Positions 10,311 to 19,658 of a DNA stretch of 64,000 bases are shown here, piece after piece. Within the stretch, counting starts at the first letter, position 1, and every line of letters starts with the position of its first letter. The notes beneath the pieces are model-generated. The model made no database searches, was not told the DNA's origin, and saw only the letters and a list, made by a program, of their open reading frames with translations. Both the position numbers and the translations under genes were made by a program. This DNA comes from Phialophora verrucosa (lineage: Eukaryota > Ascomycota > Eurotiomycetes > Chaetothyriales > Herpotrichiellaceae), in NCBI GenBank assembly GCA_002099365.1, contig MSED01000002.1:2108001-2172000 (forward strand), written 5' to 3'.

Positions 10311-12482
10311 ATGTCCTCTCCCACCCCGAACAAACTCTCTCATCCTCCATCGTCAAAGGCCAACGCGGCATCACCCAAGGTGACTTCGGAAGATGTCGAA
10401 TTGGGCCCCGTTCAAAATGGGCAAGCAGAGTCCAACCCCCCTTTGGAGGAGGATATCATGCAATGCGCCCGGATAGGCGCGCTTGAGCACATCCAGAAGA
10501 TGGTCCAGTCGGGCAAACACAGCGCCAATTACAAAGACGAAGAAGGGATCAGTCCGTTGCATTGGGCTGCCATCAACAATCAGTATGCCGTGTGCAAGTA
10601 CTTGGTCGAGCAAGGCGCGGACGTCAACGCAAAAGGAGGGGAATCAAACGCGACAGCAGTCATGTGGGCGTCACAGAGGTGCCATTACTACATTGTCAAC
10701 CTGCTGCTGCAGAACGGCGCCGACCCTCTCTTGACAGATGGCCAGGGTTACAACATCCTTCATCTGGCGACCATCGATGGGAATGCGCTGCTCTTGATCC
10801 TCCTGCTGCAACAGAATATCCCGGTGGACATCCCAGACCCTCAGGGCCACACCAGCTTAATGTGGGCAGGCTACAAAGGATGGCCAGCATGCGTGGATCT
10901 TCTGCTCAAGTGGGGAGCCAGCGTCAATGCTACGGATGACAATGGCTACACGCCTTTACATTGGGCCTTGGTCAAGGGCTCGAAAGCTTGTCTGGACAAA
11001 TTAATCGAATATGGTGCTGATAGGTTCGCAAAGACCAACGAAGGCAAGACACCCAACATCTGCGCCGAAGAGATGAACACGAAGCGAGCATACCACCGTG
11101 CATTAGCCGACCATGGCTACGATGCCTCCGGCAACATCAAGACCCTCCCAATGAACCTCCACATGATTGTGCGCGACCGCTCGAAAATGTCCAAATTCTT
11201 CTTTTTGTACCCTTTTTTGATAATCATCGTCGGACTGTATGTTATAAGCCATCTCAGCATATACATTGGGGTCCCCGCCTTCCTAGCGGTCTGTCTCGGT
11301 ATGCAGTACCTCGCACAACGTATCTGCATGATCGGGCCTCTCGAATTCCGCCAAATCCACAAAACGCCCTACCTAGCCGGTGTCTTCGCCGGCACGCTCT
11401 TCTGGGTCGGAGTCAACTTCATCACATCAATCCTCCCCTTGGTACTCTCCACCAACCCGTTCACCTCGGTCGCCTTTATAATCGCATACTCAGCAACCGC
11501 CTACTTCTATTTCCTCTCCATGCTCGAAGACCCCGGCTGGATTCCCAAGCTCGCGTCACGAAACCAACAGCGCGCCGCCATCGACGAACTCTTCTCTCTC
11601 TGGAAATTCGACGAAGACAACTTCTGCGTGCAATGTATGATTCGCAAACCACTACGATCAAAGCATTGCCGACGGTGCAACCGCTGCGTCGCGAAACATG
11701 ATCACCACTGCCCATGGATCCACAACTGCGTAGGGAACAACAACATCCGCCATTTCTACATCTACATCCTCAGCATGGCCGCGGGGATCGTCCTCTACAT
11801 CCGCCTCGTGCTCTCATACCTCGAACTCCTGCCCCCGCCCAGCGACGACGTCCTATCGAAATGCCACATCCTCTCTCTCAGTCTATGCACCTTCGTCCTG
11901 CGCGACCCCTGGACCGTGGCCCTCGCGTTCTGGGCTACTCTGCAACTCATCTGGGTCACCATGCTCATAGTTGTTCAGACCATCCAAATCACCAAAAATC
12001 AAACCACATACGAGAACATGAAGCGGCATGATAAGATTCACGACCATAACCGTCCTTTACTCCCTACGCACAACCATCCTATCACACAGGGCGCTTCCGC
12101 CGCGGCTACATCTCTGAACGATACCGCGGCCGCGAGCACGAGACTCCATCCCCCGCCACGCCGGCCCGATGGGTTTTTCACGCGCTGGAAGAAGATTCTC
12201 GGTCTCGACGCCTTCTTGGTCACCGCCAGCGACGCAAGCCATGGACACATGCAGTCGCGAAACCCCTTCTCACGCGGCATAATCGGCAATTGCAAGGACT
12301 TTTGGTGCGATCCTGCCCCACTGTTCGGCCGCAGGAAGAACGGCGAGGGCTTTCTTGGCGGCGAAGTGGTGGATTACGCGCACATGTACGAGGTCCCGCT
12401 GAGGTTGAGGACTGGCAGAGGCAGAGCCGGGGGCGGCACCAGGTATGAGAGTGTGGCTGGCGAGGACGTCGACGAAGTATGA
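10311..12482 (+). CDS. AKR1: Ankyrin-repeat DHHC palmitoyltransferase (Akr1 type)
   Basis: 723 residues in one exon, close to the family length. Residues ~45-280 hold five to six ankyrin repeats (for example GISPLHWAAINNQ, GYTPLHWALVKG). Two hydrophobic pairs follow, then the cysteine-rich domain CVQCMIRKPLRSKHC...CVAKHDHHCPWIHNCVG with the catalytic DHHC at residues 464-467, and two more transmembrane segments, six in all. Akr1 proteins attach palmitate to cytosol-facing cysteines of membrane-associated proteins at the Golgi or endosome; yeast targets include casein kinases. The C-terminal ~130 residues are polar and less conserved. The Zn-ligand and DHHC residues are complete, so the enzyme should be active. 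The antisense frame at 12220-12753 is ignored. Confidence 0.95.
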   Translation: MSSPTPNKLSHPPSSKANAASPKVTSEDVELGPVQNGQAESNPPLEEDIMQCARIGALEHIQKMVQSGKHSANYKDEEGISPLHWAAINNQYAVCKYLVEQGADVNAKGGESNATAVMWASQRCHYYIVNLLLQNGADPLLTDGQGYNILHLATIDGNALLLILLLQQNIPVDIPDPQGHTSLMWAGYKGWPACVDLLLKWGASVNATDDNGYTPLHWALVKGSKACLDKLIEYGADRFAKTNEGKTPNICAEEMNTKRAYHRALADHGYDASGNIKTLPMNLHMIVRDRSKMSKFFFLYPFLIIIVGLYVISHLSIYIGVPAFLAVCLGMQYLAQRICMIGPLEFRQIHKTPYLAGVFAGTLFWVGVNFITSILPLVLSTNPFTSVAFIIAYSATAYFYFLSMLEDPGWIPKLASRNQQRAAIDELFSLWKFDEDNFCVQCMIRKPLRSKHCRRCNRCVAKHDHHCPWIHNCVGNNNIRHFYIYILSMAAGIVLYIRLVLSYLELLPPPSDDVLSKCHILSLSLCTFVLRDPWTVALAFWATLQLIWVTMLIVVQTIQITKNQTTYENMKRHDKIHDHNRPLLPTHNHPITQGASAAATSLNDTAAASTRLHPPPRRPDGFFTRWKKILGLDAFLVTASDASHGHMQSRNPFSRGIIGNCKDFWCDPAPLFGRRKNGEGFLGGEVVDYAHMYEVPLRLRTGRGRAGGGTRYESVAGEDVDEV

Positions 12483-12941
12483 TCTGATCTACGCTCAAAT
12501 ATCTTTCTTGGCTTTGAACGTGGAAACAAGCAGGTTTTGCAGGGTGCTGTGCACCTGCAAGTTCGCTCCGGTTCAGCTCGTGTATCAAGACGGGACCGGT
12601 ATTGACACGGCCTCGGATGTATAAATCTTCAGCGTCGCGTGCGGGCGGTAGAATCTGCGCTGGTGTTGCGGGCGTTTCTGCTGTGTCCTCCAACGCATAC
12701 TGTATATCCAAATGGCCGGATAATCTTCCACGAATCTCATGGCGATTGAGCATGTTGTCCTAGATCCCCCTTCCATTCTAGCTTTCCAGGCACAATCGCA
12801 GCAACCTCTGAGGAAATTGCGGCTCTCTCTCGCTGGAGCGGAGCTACAGCGTCAGGCAAAACATCCCGTAATCTGGGCAGTCGTCCTGTAGAACTGGTGT
12901 TAGAGTACAATCTATCTCAGCAGATTGCATAGGCCCCGTCA
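12483..12941. other. Convergent spacer between AKR1 and ankyrin pseudogene
   Basis: Both flanking genes end here, so it holds their 3' ends. No coding signal or RNA gene seen. Confidence 0.5.
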
Positions 12942-13998
12942 TCAAGGTTGGTGCGTCACGGCGTCGGACCAGACGTCTTCGTCTTCGTCATCGCCTGCAT
13001 CTGGCTCCTCATCGTCAAGTAAGCCAACCTCGTCCAGGATATCTAGGAAGTCGACATATCTCTGGTCGCCGCACGATGCCGCGATCTGGACGGTCGAAGC
13101 AGACATTCCCCTCAACGACTCAGGGATGTCCTTGTCGCACGAGGGCAGCGTCTTCGCCCGCCAGTCTGCCCCATTTTGCAGCAAACAACGGATTATGTTA
13201 CGATTCCCATTCTCCACGGCAAGGTGGAGCAGAGTCCAGCCTGCGAAGTCCGGGAGATCAACTCCGCCATGGTTGTGAAACCATGGGAGGAGGGAGAAGA
13301 ACGAGTCTTCCACGCCGTGTTGGACAACGAAGTGCAAGGCTGTCCAACCCGACGCCGGGGGCCCTTCGGTTGGATCGACCCCGTACCTGATCAGGGTGAG
13401 CATGTCTTCCGGGGTGCCGAAGACGGCGCACCGAGCAAGGACGGTCCACCCCGCGTCATCCACAACGCCGCGGTGCAGGCATTGCCATTCCTCCTCGCTC
13501 TGACTTCGCAGGAGGTCTATGAAGTCGGCGGCCTGCTCTTGCTGGACGGTATCTGACCAAAGATAGAAAAAGGGAGACCAGCCCCAGGCGTTGGTATGAT
13601 CGAACTGTGCCCCTTTTGCAATCAGCAACCTAGTGATTTCCAGATTTCTGTGCCGCAGTGCACATGACAGTCTCGATGTGTGAAACATGCCGAAGGTCGA
13701 GTCGATCTTAGCATCATTGTCGATCAGGAGTTTGCAGATGTGAGAATGGCCCAGTTTCGATGGCAACGCCCAGGGGTGATTGCTCGCAAGTGTCTCGCTA
13801 ATACTGACGGGCGAGATAGTTTAGCAAAAGGTCCAGTACAACGGTGTCGTCGCCAGCGCTGCAAGGTGCCATGAAAGGGTCGCTGTCGGGCTCACTGTCC
13901 TGGAAGCCGAGCATGGTTCTGGCGTCGCAGAAATGAGGTATCCAGCCCGAGAACTCGAATCTGAGTTCGAATCGCGAAACCAGATCCAACATGAGCAA
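12942..13998 (-). pseudogene. Ankyrin-repeat protein gene, broken by a nonsense codon and a frameshift
   Basis: Minus-strand frames together encode at least five ankyrin repeats. The upstream part (from about 13998) reads DDTVVLDLLLNYLARQY and stops at TAG (13800-13798). The same frame continues with the repeat core SPLGVAIETG, then needs a one-base shift at a GGG run (~13750) to continue as HSHICKLLIDNDAKID. From there a long intact frame runs to 12942 with clear repeats (SGWTALHFVVQHG, AGWTLLHLAVENGN) and an acidic C-terminus rich in Asp and Glu. No intron can bypass both lesions without deleting the conserved repeat core. It may have had an N-terminal exon near 14050-14250. Ankyrin proteins are protein-binding scaffolds and the partner is unknown. 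Confidence 0.7.
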
Positions 13999-15793
13999 GA
14001 CGAAAGGTGTATTTCGGCGTGAGTTACATGATCAGGTCGTCTTCATGGTCGAGGAAGCTAGTTCCAGGTGAAAGCGCTTCCACAGCCTGAGCTCCGTTGA
14101 TTCGAAGCTGAACGCTGATGTGCACAGCTTTGCGACCAGCCCAAGGTATTTCCTGTGACGATCGGCACGGAACTGGCGCCCATCTCGCGGGCAATCTCTC
14201 ACTATATAACAGAAGACTTCAATGTGCCAACCACTAGAGTAAGCATACAAGGCCACATCTTGCTTCCGCCTAGGACTTTACCACTACGGCATACTCGGCA
14301 CCACAGTCAGCGAGCCGTCAGGACAAGTTTCTCGCCTGAGCTCCTTGCTTCCAACTCGCCCACTAAGCACCTAGTGGCGCCAATCGTCAGAGGGAGTTCT
14401 GAATCGCGGGCATGCCATGATAGCATTGCTGCAGCATAGCAGCGCAGGATTTGTAATGTCCATCGTTCGGCCCGATATTCTCCTCGACCTACAGGAGTGT
14501 ACCCGATTGATGAATTGCGCCCGACAGAAGGTTGCATCAATTTCTGAGGGCGCGTCCTGCAACGTCGTTGAAGCTCGCCTACCACTATAGCTACCTGTTC
14601 AATGCGGCGATAGAAGCTCCTGGTCCAAAAGTTCCCATGATTAGGAAATAGAGACCCGGTCAGCGACGGTGCTAGTAAAACATATCGAGCCGTCCAGAGC
14701 TTGAAACGTCGTGGGGTCGGGAGCTGGCAAGAATCATATCGCGGATATATACCTCACAATACGAACTGTTAAAGGTGGCGCGATGGCCAGACAGGCGTAT
14801 CTCCCCGAACCTCCGGGCGTGATGGTGAGGCCTTGAGGCCATGTAAGCAACTCGGTCGACGGGTTGAAAGATGGCTATGTTGTCGAATCCGTGAGTTAGC
14901 CGCCCGACCGATCGGGCTGGTTGTGGCACATGTCTGTCTGGCGAAGCGCTGGCCAACTCGGCCCATTGAGGGCAGAACCGGCGCTTAACACACTTATTTA
15001 TTATCCTAGCCATGCACTTCAGACGAGGGCGACGTGATCTCGAAGACAATCTAATTCTTGTCAAGTTTGTTCCCTCGCCACAAGCCAGTACCCCCGTTCA
15101 ACCGAAGCAGCTCAAGCAAGACCACACATACCCGAGATAGCCGGCCGGATTATCTGCATAAACTTGAATACTCATGACTCTTTCACAGGTATGGGTTCAC
15201 AAGAAGTGCACTCCCCGGATCTCAGTGCTAACATCGCAGGATCCAACAAAATACACGGTCTCCTCTAAGCCGGGTAGACCTCAGCCACCGATCAAGCATC
15301 CGGACAAGCCCGTCGCAGGATAGGGAAGAGGCTGCGTGTGACAATATGGTAGCAGGCAGAGGGTGCCTAGGGAGTGTTAGCCCGTAACATTGGTCGAAAC
15401 GATGCTGAGGGTTCAAGCAGCGTAGATGGAAGACTTGTCTCTGTCCGACATGAAAAAGATAGCAGTCTCAGCAATTTGGGCATCGACCAACATATTAGCG
15501 GTTACGCCATGTGGAAATAGTGGAACCTCATCTCATAGTGTCGTCGAGGGATATGGTGTTAAGTCAATGCATGGAGTCCAGAACAGTCTGTAGCTCAAAG
15601 CAGAAGTATATGTCTCATCACTGCACAAGCATAAAGCACGTTCGATGTGATAGGCAGCGCAGGTTCCAAATTCCGCGGCCATTGGACTGAATGGATGAGC
15701 GGATCACGATGCAATTGACAAACTCCTCGCTTCATCTATCACGACTTCAACATTCGAACTAGGGTCTGCTGGGCAGTGATCTAACCTCAAAGC
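13999..15793. other. Gene-poor spacer
   Basis: 1.8 kb of short unrelated frames. The part next to 13999 could hold the decayed 5' end of the ankyrin gene. Nothing else supported. Confidence 0.45.
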
Positions 15794-16789
15794 TCAATCC
15801 TCCTTCTGGCATATGATCCAGTTGAGGTAGCCTATGGGCCACGTGTGGCAAACCTGGCCGCTCCGGAACGTCCACTTCGCAAGCTTCTCGCCCGATACGT
15901 GTCGGTGGAGTAGCGCCTCGACCTCGTTCGGTGTTCTCGTCCTCAGACAGGAGATGTAGCCGTCGTAGACCCAGATGAATGGCACGATAGGCACCAAATA
16001 AGTGAAGAATAAGTGTCCTGGTGAGTGCCAGAAATAGTACGGCGTTATGAGCATGGCGAGCGGCCAGAGGAGACTGACGAGGATGAACGAGCTGAAGTGA
16101 CGGGACTGGAGTTCGAAGATGCTGTCCGGCTGCGTTAGACAGCTCTGCCACCAGCGGGACAGAGGGTATGTGCTTACCAGAACCCATCGGATGTCTCAAT
16201 CGTATTTTCCAGAACTTTTGCTGCAAGGTCGTCATCGAAGTGATGAAAAGCCAGACTGAAGAGTCGCATGACCTTCTTGCCCTTGGCGCCAGGTAAGTCC
16301 TTGAGGAGTGTTTCTGCAGCAGGGGCATTTGTGGCATCCACGCTCTGAGGGATATAGCTGATGTTCTTGCTGTTCTTCCTCGCCAGTTCCCATGCACTCA
16401 CATGAGGGCTGATGTCTGTCAGAACAAACTGGACTTCCTCCTTCTCCGCAGCGCGCAGCTCGCTATTCAGGTGATTCTCAATGTATGGTGTCGGGCCACC
16501 TGCTCCGGACGCGAAGTCTACGTAGACATACTCGGTGATTCGGGGTCCTAGAACGGTGGACAGGATACGCGAGACAAGGGCTGCTGGTGACACAGGCTGA
16601 ATGAAGGGGAACTTGTTGATCCAGCCCAGCGTCAGGTAGTCTTGCACCTTTTCTCTGAGGGTCTGTGGAAACCTGGGTCATTCAGTAAAATGCCTCGCGG
16701 TACAAGATGTGCTGCAATACTCACCATGGCTGGTCATTGACCTCGAAGAAATGCCTCCTCCGAAGCCACACGTTCTGCCTGTCTGCCAT
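15794..16789 (-). CDS. Methyltransferase-like protein with C-terminal membrane segments
   Basis: Three exons, 16789-16725, 16672-16178 and 16121-15794, give 295 residues. The introns are 52 and 56 bases with normal borders. After a basic start (MADRQNVWLRRR) there is a Rossmann-like region with VDFASGAGGPTPYIE as the SAM-binding glycine loop, FVLTDISPHVSAWE as the second strand, and VMRLFSLAFHHFDDDLA matching a methyltransferase post-I region. Two hydrophobic stretches follow (LLWPLAMLITPYYFW and LVPIVPFIWVYDGY), then a conserved-looking SCLRTRTPNEVEALL block. I recognise the overall pattern as a fungal conserved family of unknown substrate. It lies at the edge of the type III PKS locus and is divergent from the next small membrane protein, so both may share a promoter. 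Whether it still methylates anything is unproven. Confidence 0.8.
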
Positions 16790-17148
16790 GATGGAGAAGC
16801 AGGAAACTTCTCAAGCTGCTGCCCCGACAGTCTACAATACTGTCAGCCCGCGGGGTGGCTTCAGATATAATGTGTCCGCACATCGTGAATGTCTTTGACA
16901 GCCTCCAAAGGTGTTTGTGCCCATTCGCACGAGTCGCGATTGTTTCCAGTTTAGTTTCAGCTTTTGAAGACGTCATCCGACTCGTGGCTCCGCCAGCCGG
17001 GAATTGGGCGGAACAGCGATCAGCTTTAACTAAGCGAATGCTGTGGTTCTGCCGGCTCGCCAGCTAACTTTAGCTTGTGATACAGTACGATATCCATATC
17101 CTTCTATCTTTTGTCGTTTCCAAGTAGCGAACGACGGTAGGGAACGAG
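16790..17148. promoter_or_regulatory. Divergent intergenic region
   Basis: 359 bases between the start of the methyltransferase-like gene (minus) and the small membrane protein (plus). No coding signal. Probably holds both promoters. Confidence 0.4.
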
Positions 17149-17562
17149 ATGTACTACCCCAGCGCGCTTTCATGCCACTTGGGCTTCTTGATTCATATCG
17201 TTATCGAGATCCCGGCCTGCCTCTCCTTTTACCTGTTTCCTTCGCGCCAACTTGGGACGTACACGTCTCATGCTCATCCGGTGATACGGCAATACGCCGT
17301 GCTTCTCTTCGCCTCGGTCCTGGTGGCAATGGTGTTCCTCCGGCACCCTATGGACGAGACGTCTGGCAAAGTGGCCGGCGCTTTGGCAATCTATCATACC
17401 GCTCCCTCCTGGAGATCGATTGAGAGACTGGCTAGGCAGTCACGTATGCGGGAACCGACCTTCCTTTCCGAAGCAGCCCTATACTTATTGGTACACGTGC
17501 TATGTTGCGCCACGTTACTTCATCACGCCTGGAGGGCTCTGTACTGTGGACTGCCTAGTTGA
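17149..17562 (+). CDS. Small triple-pass membrane protein, unknown function
   Basis: 137 residues in one exon from ATG. Three hydrophobic helices are visible: about residues 8-30 (CHLGFLIHIVIEIPACLSFYLF), 46-66 (IRQYAVLLFASVLVAMVFL) and 108-128 (AALYLLVHVLCCATLLHHAW). Between them is a polar loop with HPMDETSGKVAGALAIYHTAP. The pattern is that of a real polytopic protein, and I believe similar small proteins are encoded in other ascomycetes, but no function is known to me. It is convergent with the type III PKS (33 bases between stop codons) and sits inside the putative biosynthetic block, so a role in transport or membrane handling of the product is conceivable only by position. Confidence 0.7.
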   Translation: MYYPSALSCHLGFLIHIVIEIPACLSFYLFPSRQLGTYTSHAHPVIRQYAVLLFASVLVAMVFLRHPMDETSGKVAGALAIYHTAPSWRSIERLARQSRMREPTFLSEAALYLLVHVLCCATLLHHAWRALYCGLPS

Positions 17563-17595
17563 GAAATGTTCATCATCCATCAAACCCCGTCGAGC

Positions 17596-18925
17596 TCAGT
17601 CAACATCCTCGGCGACCAGAGTCTCCGTTGGACTTGCTGTTCCTGGATCTGAGATCTGACTGGTTCTCTTGAACATCATCATCTCCACCGCGATGCCTGG
17701 ACCAAAGGCACAACCGACAATGTGCTCGGTGGTCTCCCCTTCCAACAACCTGTTCATAACACTGAAGATGGTTGCGCTGGAACTGTTGCCGTGAGTGATG
17801 TAGATCTCATAGCTCGCTCGGAGAAGCTCGGGCCTCAGTTTCATTGCTCTTTCGACCCCAGAGATGACCGTGGAACCGCCAGGATGAAGGGCCCAGTCGT
17901 ATTCTGAGGCCTTGAACTTTCCTTGATCGACCAGCTCTGGTATTGACCCGACCAGGTCTTCGAACATGGGGGGCACTGCAGCCGACGCCAACTTAGGCAC
18001 TCGCTGTGTCAACACGACCTTCCAGCCTGGCATGGATATTAGCTGCTAGACATGATCAATGACTGGTGCTGCCCTTACCGACAGGGTCGACGTCAAAACC
18101 CAGGTCTTTCTCCGTATCCTCGATGATTCTGTGGTCCCAGCCCAACAGCTCAAGTATCGGCTCTTCGTCGAATCGGTCACTGAATCCATTTCCCAACACC
18201 ACCGCAGATGCACAATCGCTGAACAACGCCACGCCTATCCTGACTTCCTGATCCTTGTGGATCGATTCTAGCTCGGATCGAACGAGAGTACTTGAGATCT
18301 CGCACGCAAAGACCAGGATCCGCGCCGGCTTTCGCCGGAAGCTGGAGCCAAGAGCGATGTTTGCGGCGGTTCGCAATGCGCCCAACCCGCCAGAACACCC
18401 TACTCCATGCAGAAGCACCTTCTCCACGCTCTGATTCAAACCGAGCCCCTTGATGACATAATGATCGTAGCCAGGATTCGCCGAGTTTGTGCAGGTGGTC
18501 GCGACAACGTGAGTGATTTCGGATAGGTCACCGCCCCATTGCTTGATAGCTTTGCGGCACGCCTCGATGGACAATTTCACGCCGTGGTCCAGAAAGAGAT
18601 CGCATAGCTCGGCGATGGTCGGCGGATCCGGCGCATTCGCAATGGGGTGATCAATAGTTCCTATCGCGGACCGAGTGTCGATCCCCGTGTATTCGTTGAT
18701 CCTCAGGACCTTCTCGAGCCTAGAGAGCGGTGTCAGTAGCAATACTCCTTGAGAATCTCGGGCGGCAATTTACGCAGGGGTGCTGGGATAGAACCGGCGT
18801 GCCAGAGTTTCCACATGTTCTGGCTTGATCTCGTAAGGCGGATATTCCACGCCAATGCCATGGATGTACAGGTTCGGCCTCTGGTATGGCGGCGTGACCT
18901 TGCTGTGAATCGCGGAGGGCGACAT
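17596..18925 (-). CDS. Type III polyketide synthase (chalcone/stilbene-synthase superfamily)
   Basis: Three exons, 18925-18774, 18719-18079 and 18026-17596, encode 407 residues, the standard length. Introns are 54 and 52 bases with consensus ends. The catalytic triad is complete: Cys159 in GVGCSGGLGALR, His312 in ALHPGGSTVISG and Asn345 in THGNSSSATI. The C-terminal signature GCAFGPGIAVEM is present. Fungal members such as Neurospora ORAS or Aspergillus CsyA load a fatty acyl-CoA, extend it with malonyl-CoA and cyclise it to alkyl-resorcylic acids, resorcinols or pyrones. Start is MSPSAIHS at 18925; a longer frame upstream begins only with TTG. The gene is divergent from a P450 and surrounded by methyltransferase and lipid-enzyme genes, suggesting it is the core of a small biosynthetic locus. 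Product chain length cannot be read from sequence. Confidence 0.95.
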
Positions 18926-19658
18926 TGCTGTCGAAGCTTTGGGGTCGGGATCTGGTGCTTGGAATACGAACCCCAACAGAATCTAAAGTGATGACGTTGG
19001 GATATTATCGCATTGTGTGAAACGCAATTGAAACAGAGCCGTCTAAGGAGGGTAGGCGATGAGTGACGTGTAATGAGCGACAGTTAACGAAAGGTGCTCG
19101 AGGTCTCAACTGGCGACGACTTCCAGTCGCACGCAGGATGGCAGACACAGAACAGCCCCAGCTGGTGGCGGTGGTGAAGTCAGCGGGCGGCCAGAAAGAA
19201 GATCTAGAAAAGATGGGAACGATTGTTGCCGGGTGATCGTGTGCGCGCGGTCGGAGGTCGACCATGGACGGATCCCACGAATCATGGCCCCTGGGATATC
19301 ATCACCGCCGCCCAGAGCCAGTGACAGCATCGACCTAATCACGATCTGGGATGTTGCAGAAAATAGTCATCATGTCAGGAACTGAACAGCTCCGAGTGGC
19401 CGTTTGCGTACTCGCACATCGTCGTGCTCCCCTCACCAGTCCATCACGCGTCCATCATCTCGTACGTAGCTACGCCCGTACAAAAGTCAGCCACACCGCA
19501 TCCACGTCACGGCCCGCAGCTCCTCGCACCCGTCCTCGTAGAAGCCTTGAGTCGACCATCTTTTGCCACCCCGGAGCTGGATAAGATCTCTGGGAGATGG
19601 CGTGAGGGCCACTGGCCCAGCGGTTGCGGGCGACCGCTGCCGACGAATCACAGCAGCC
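18926..19658. promoter_or_regulatory. Divergent promoter region, type III PKS / cytochrome P450
   Basis: 733 bases between divergent start codons, without a credible gene. A 10-base perfect palindrome CGTAGCTACG lies at 19465-19474, about 190 bases upstream of the P450 start; it could be a dimeric regulator site or chance. Confidence 0.45.

Noticed and set aside
12220..12753. 177-codon minus-strand open frame
   Set aside because: Overlaps the AKR1 3' coding end antisense; Arg/Pro/Ser-rich mirror composition, no motif.
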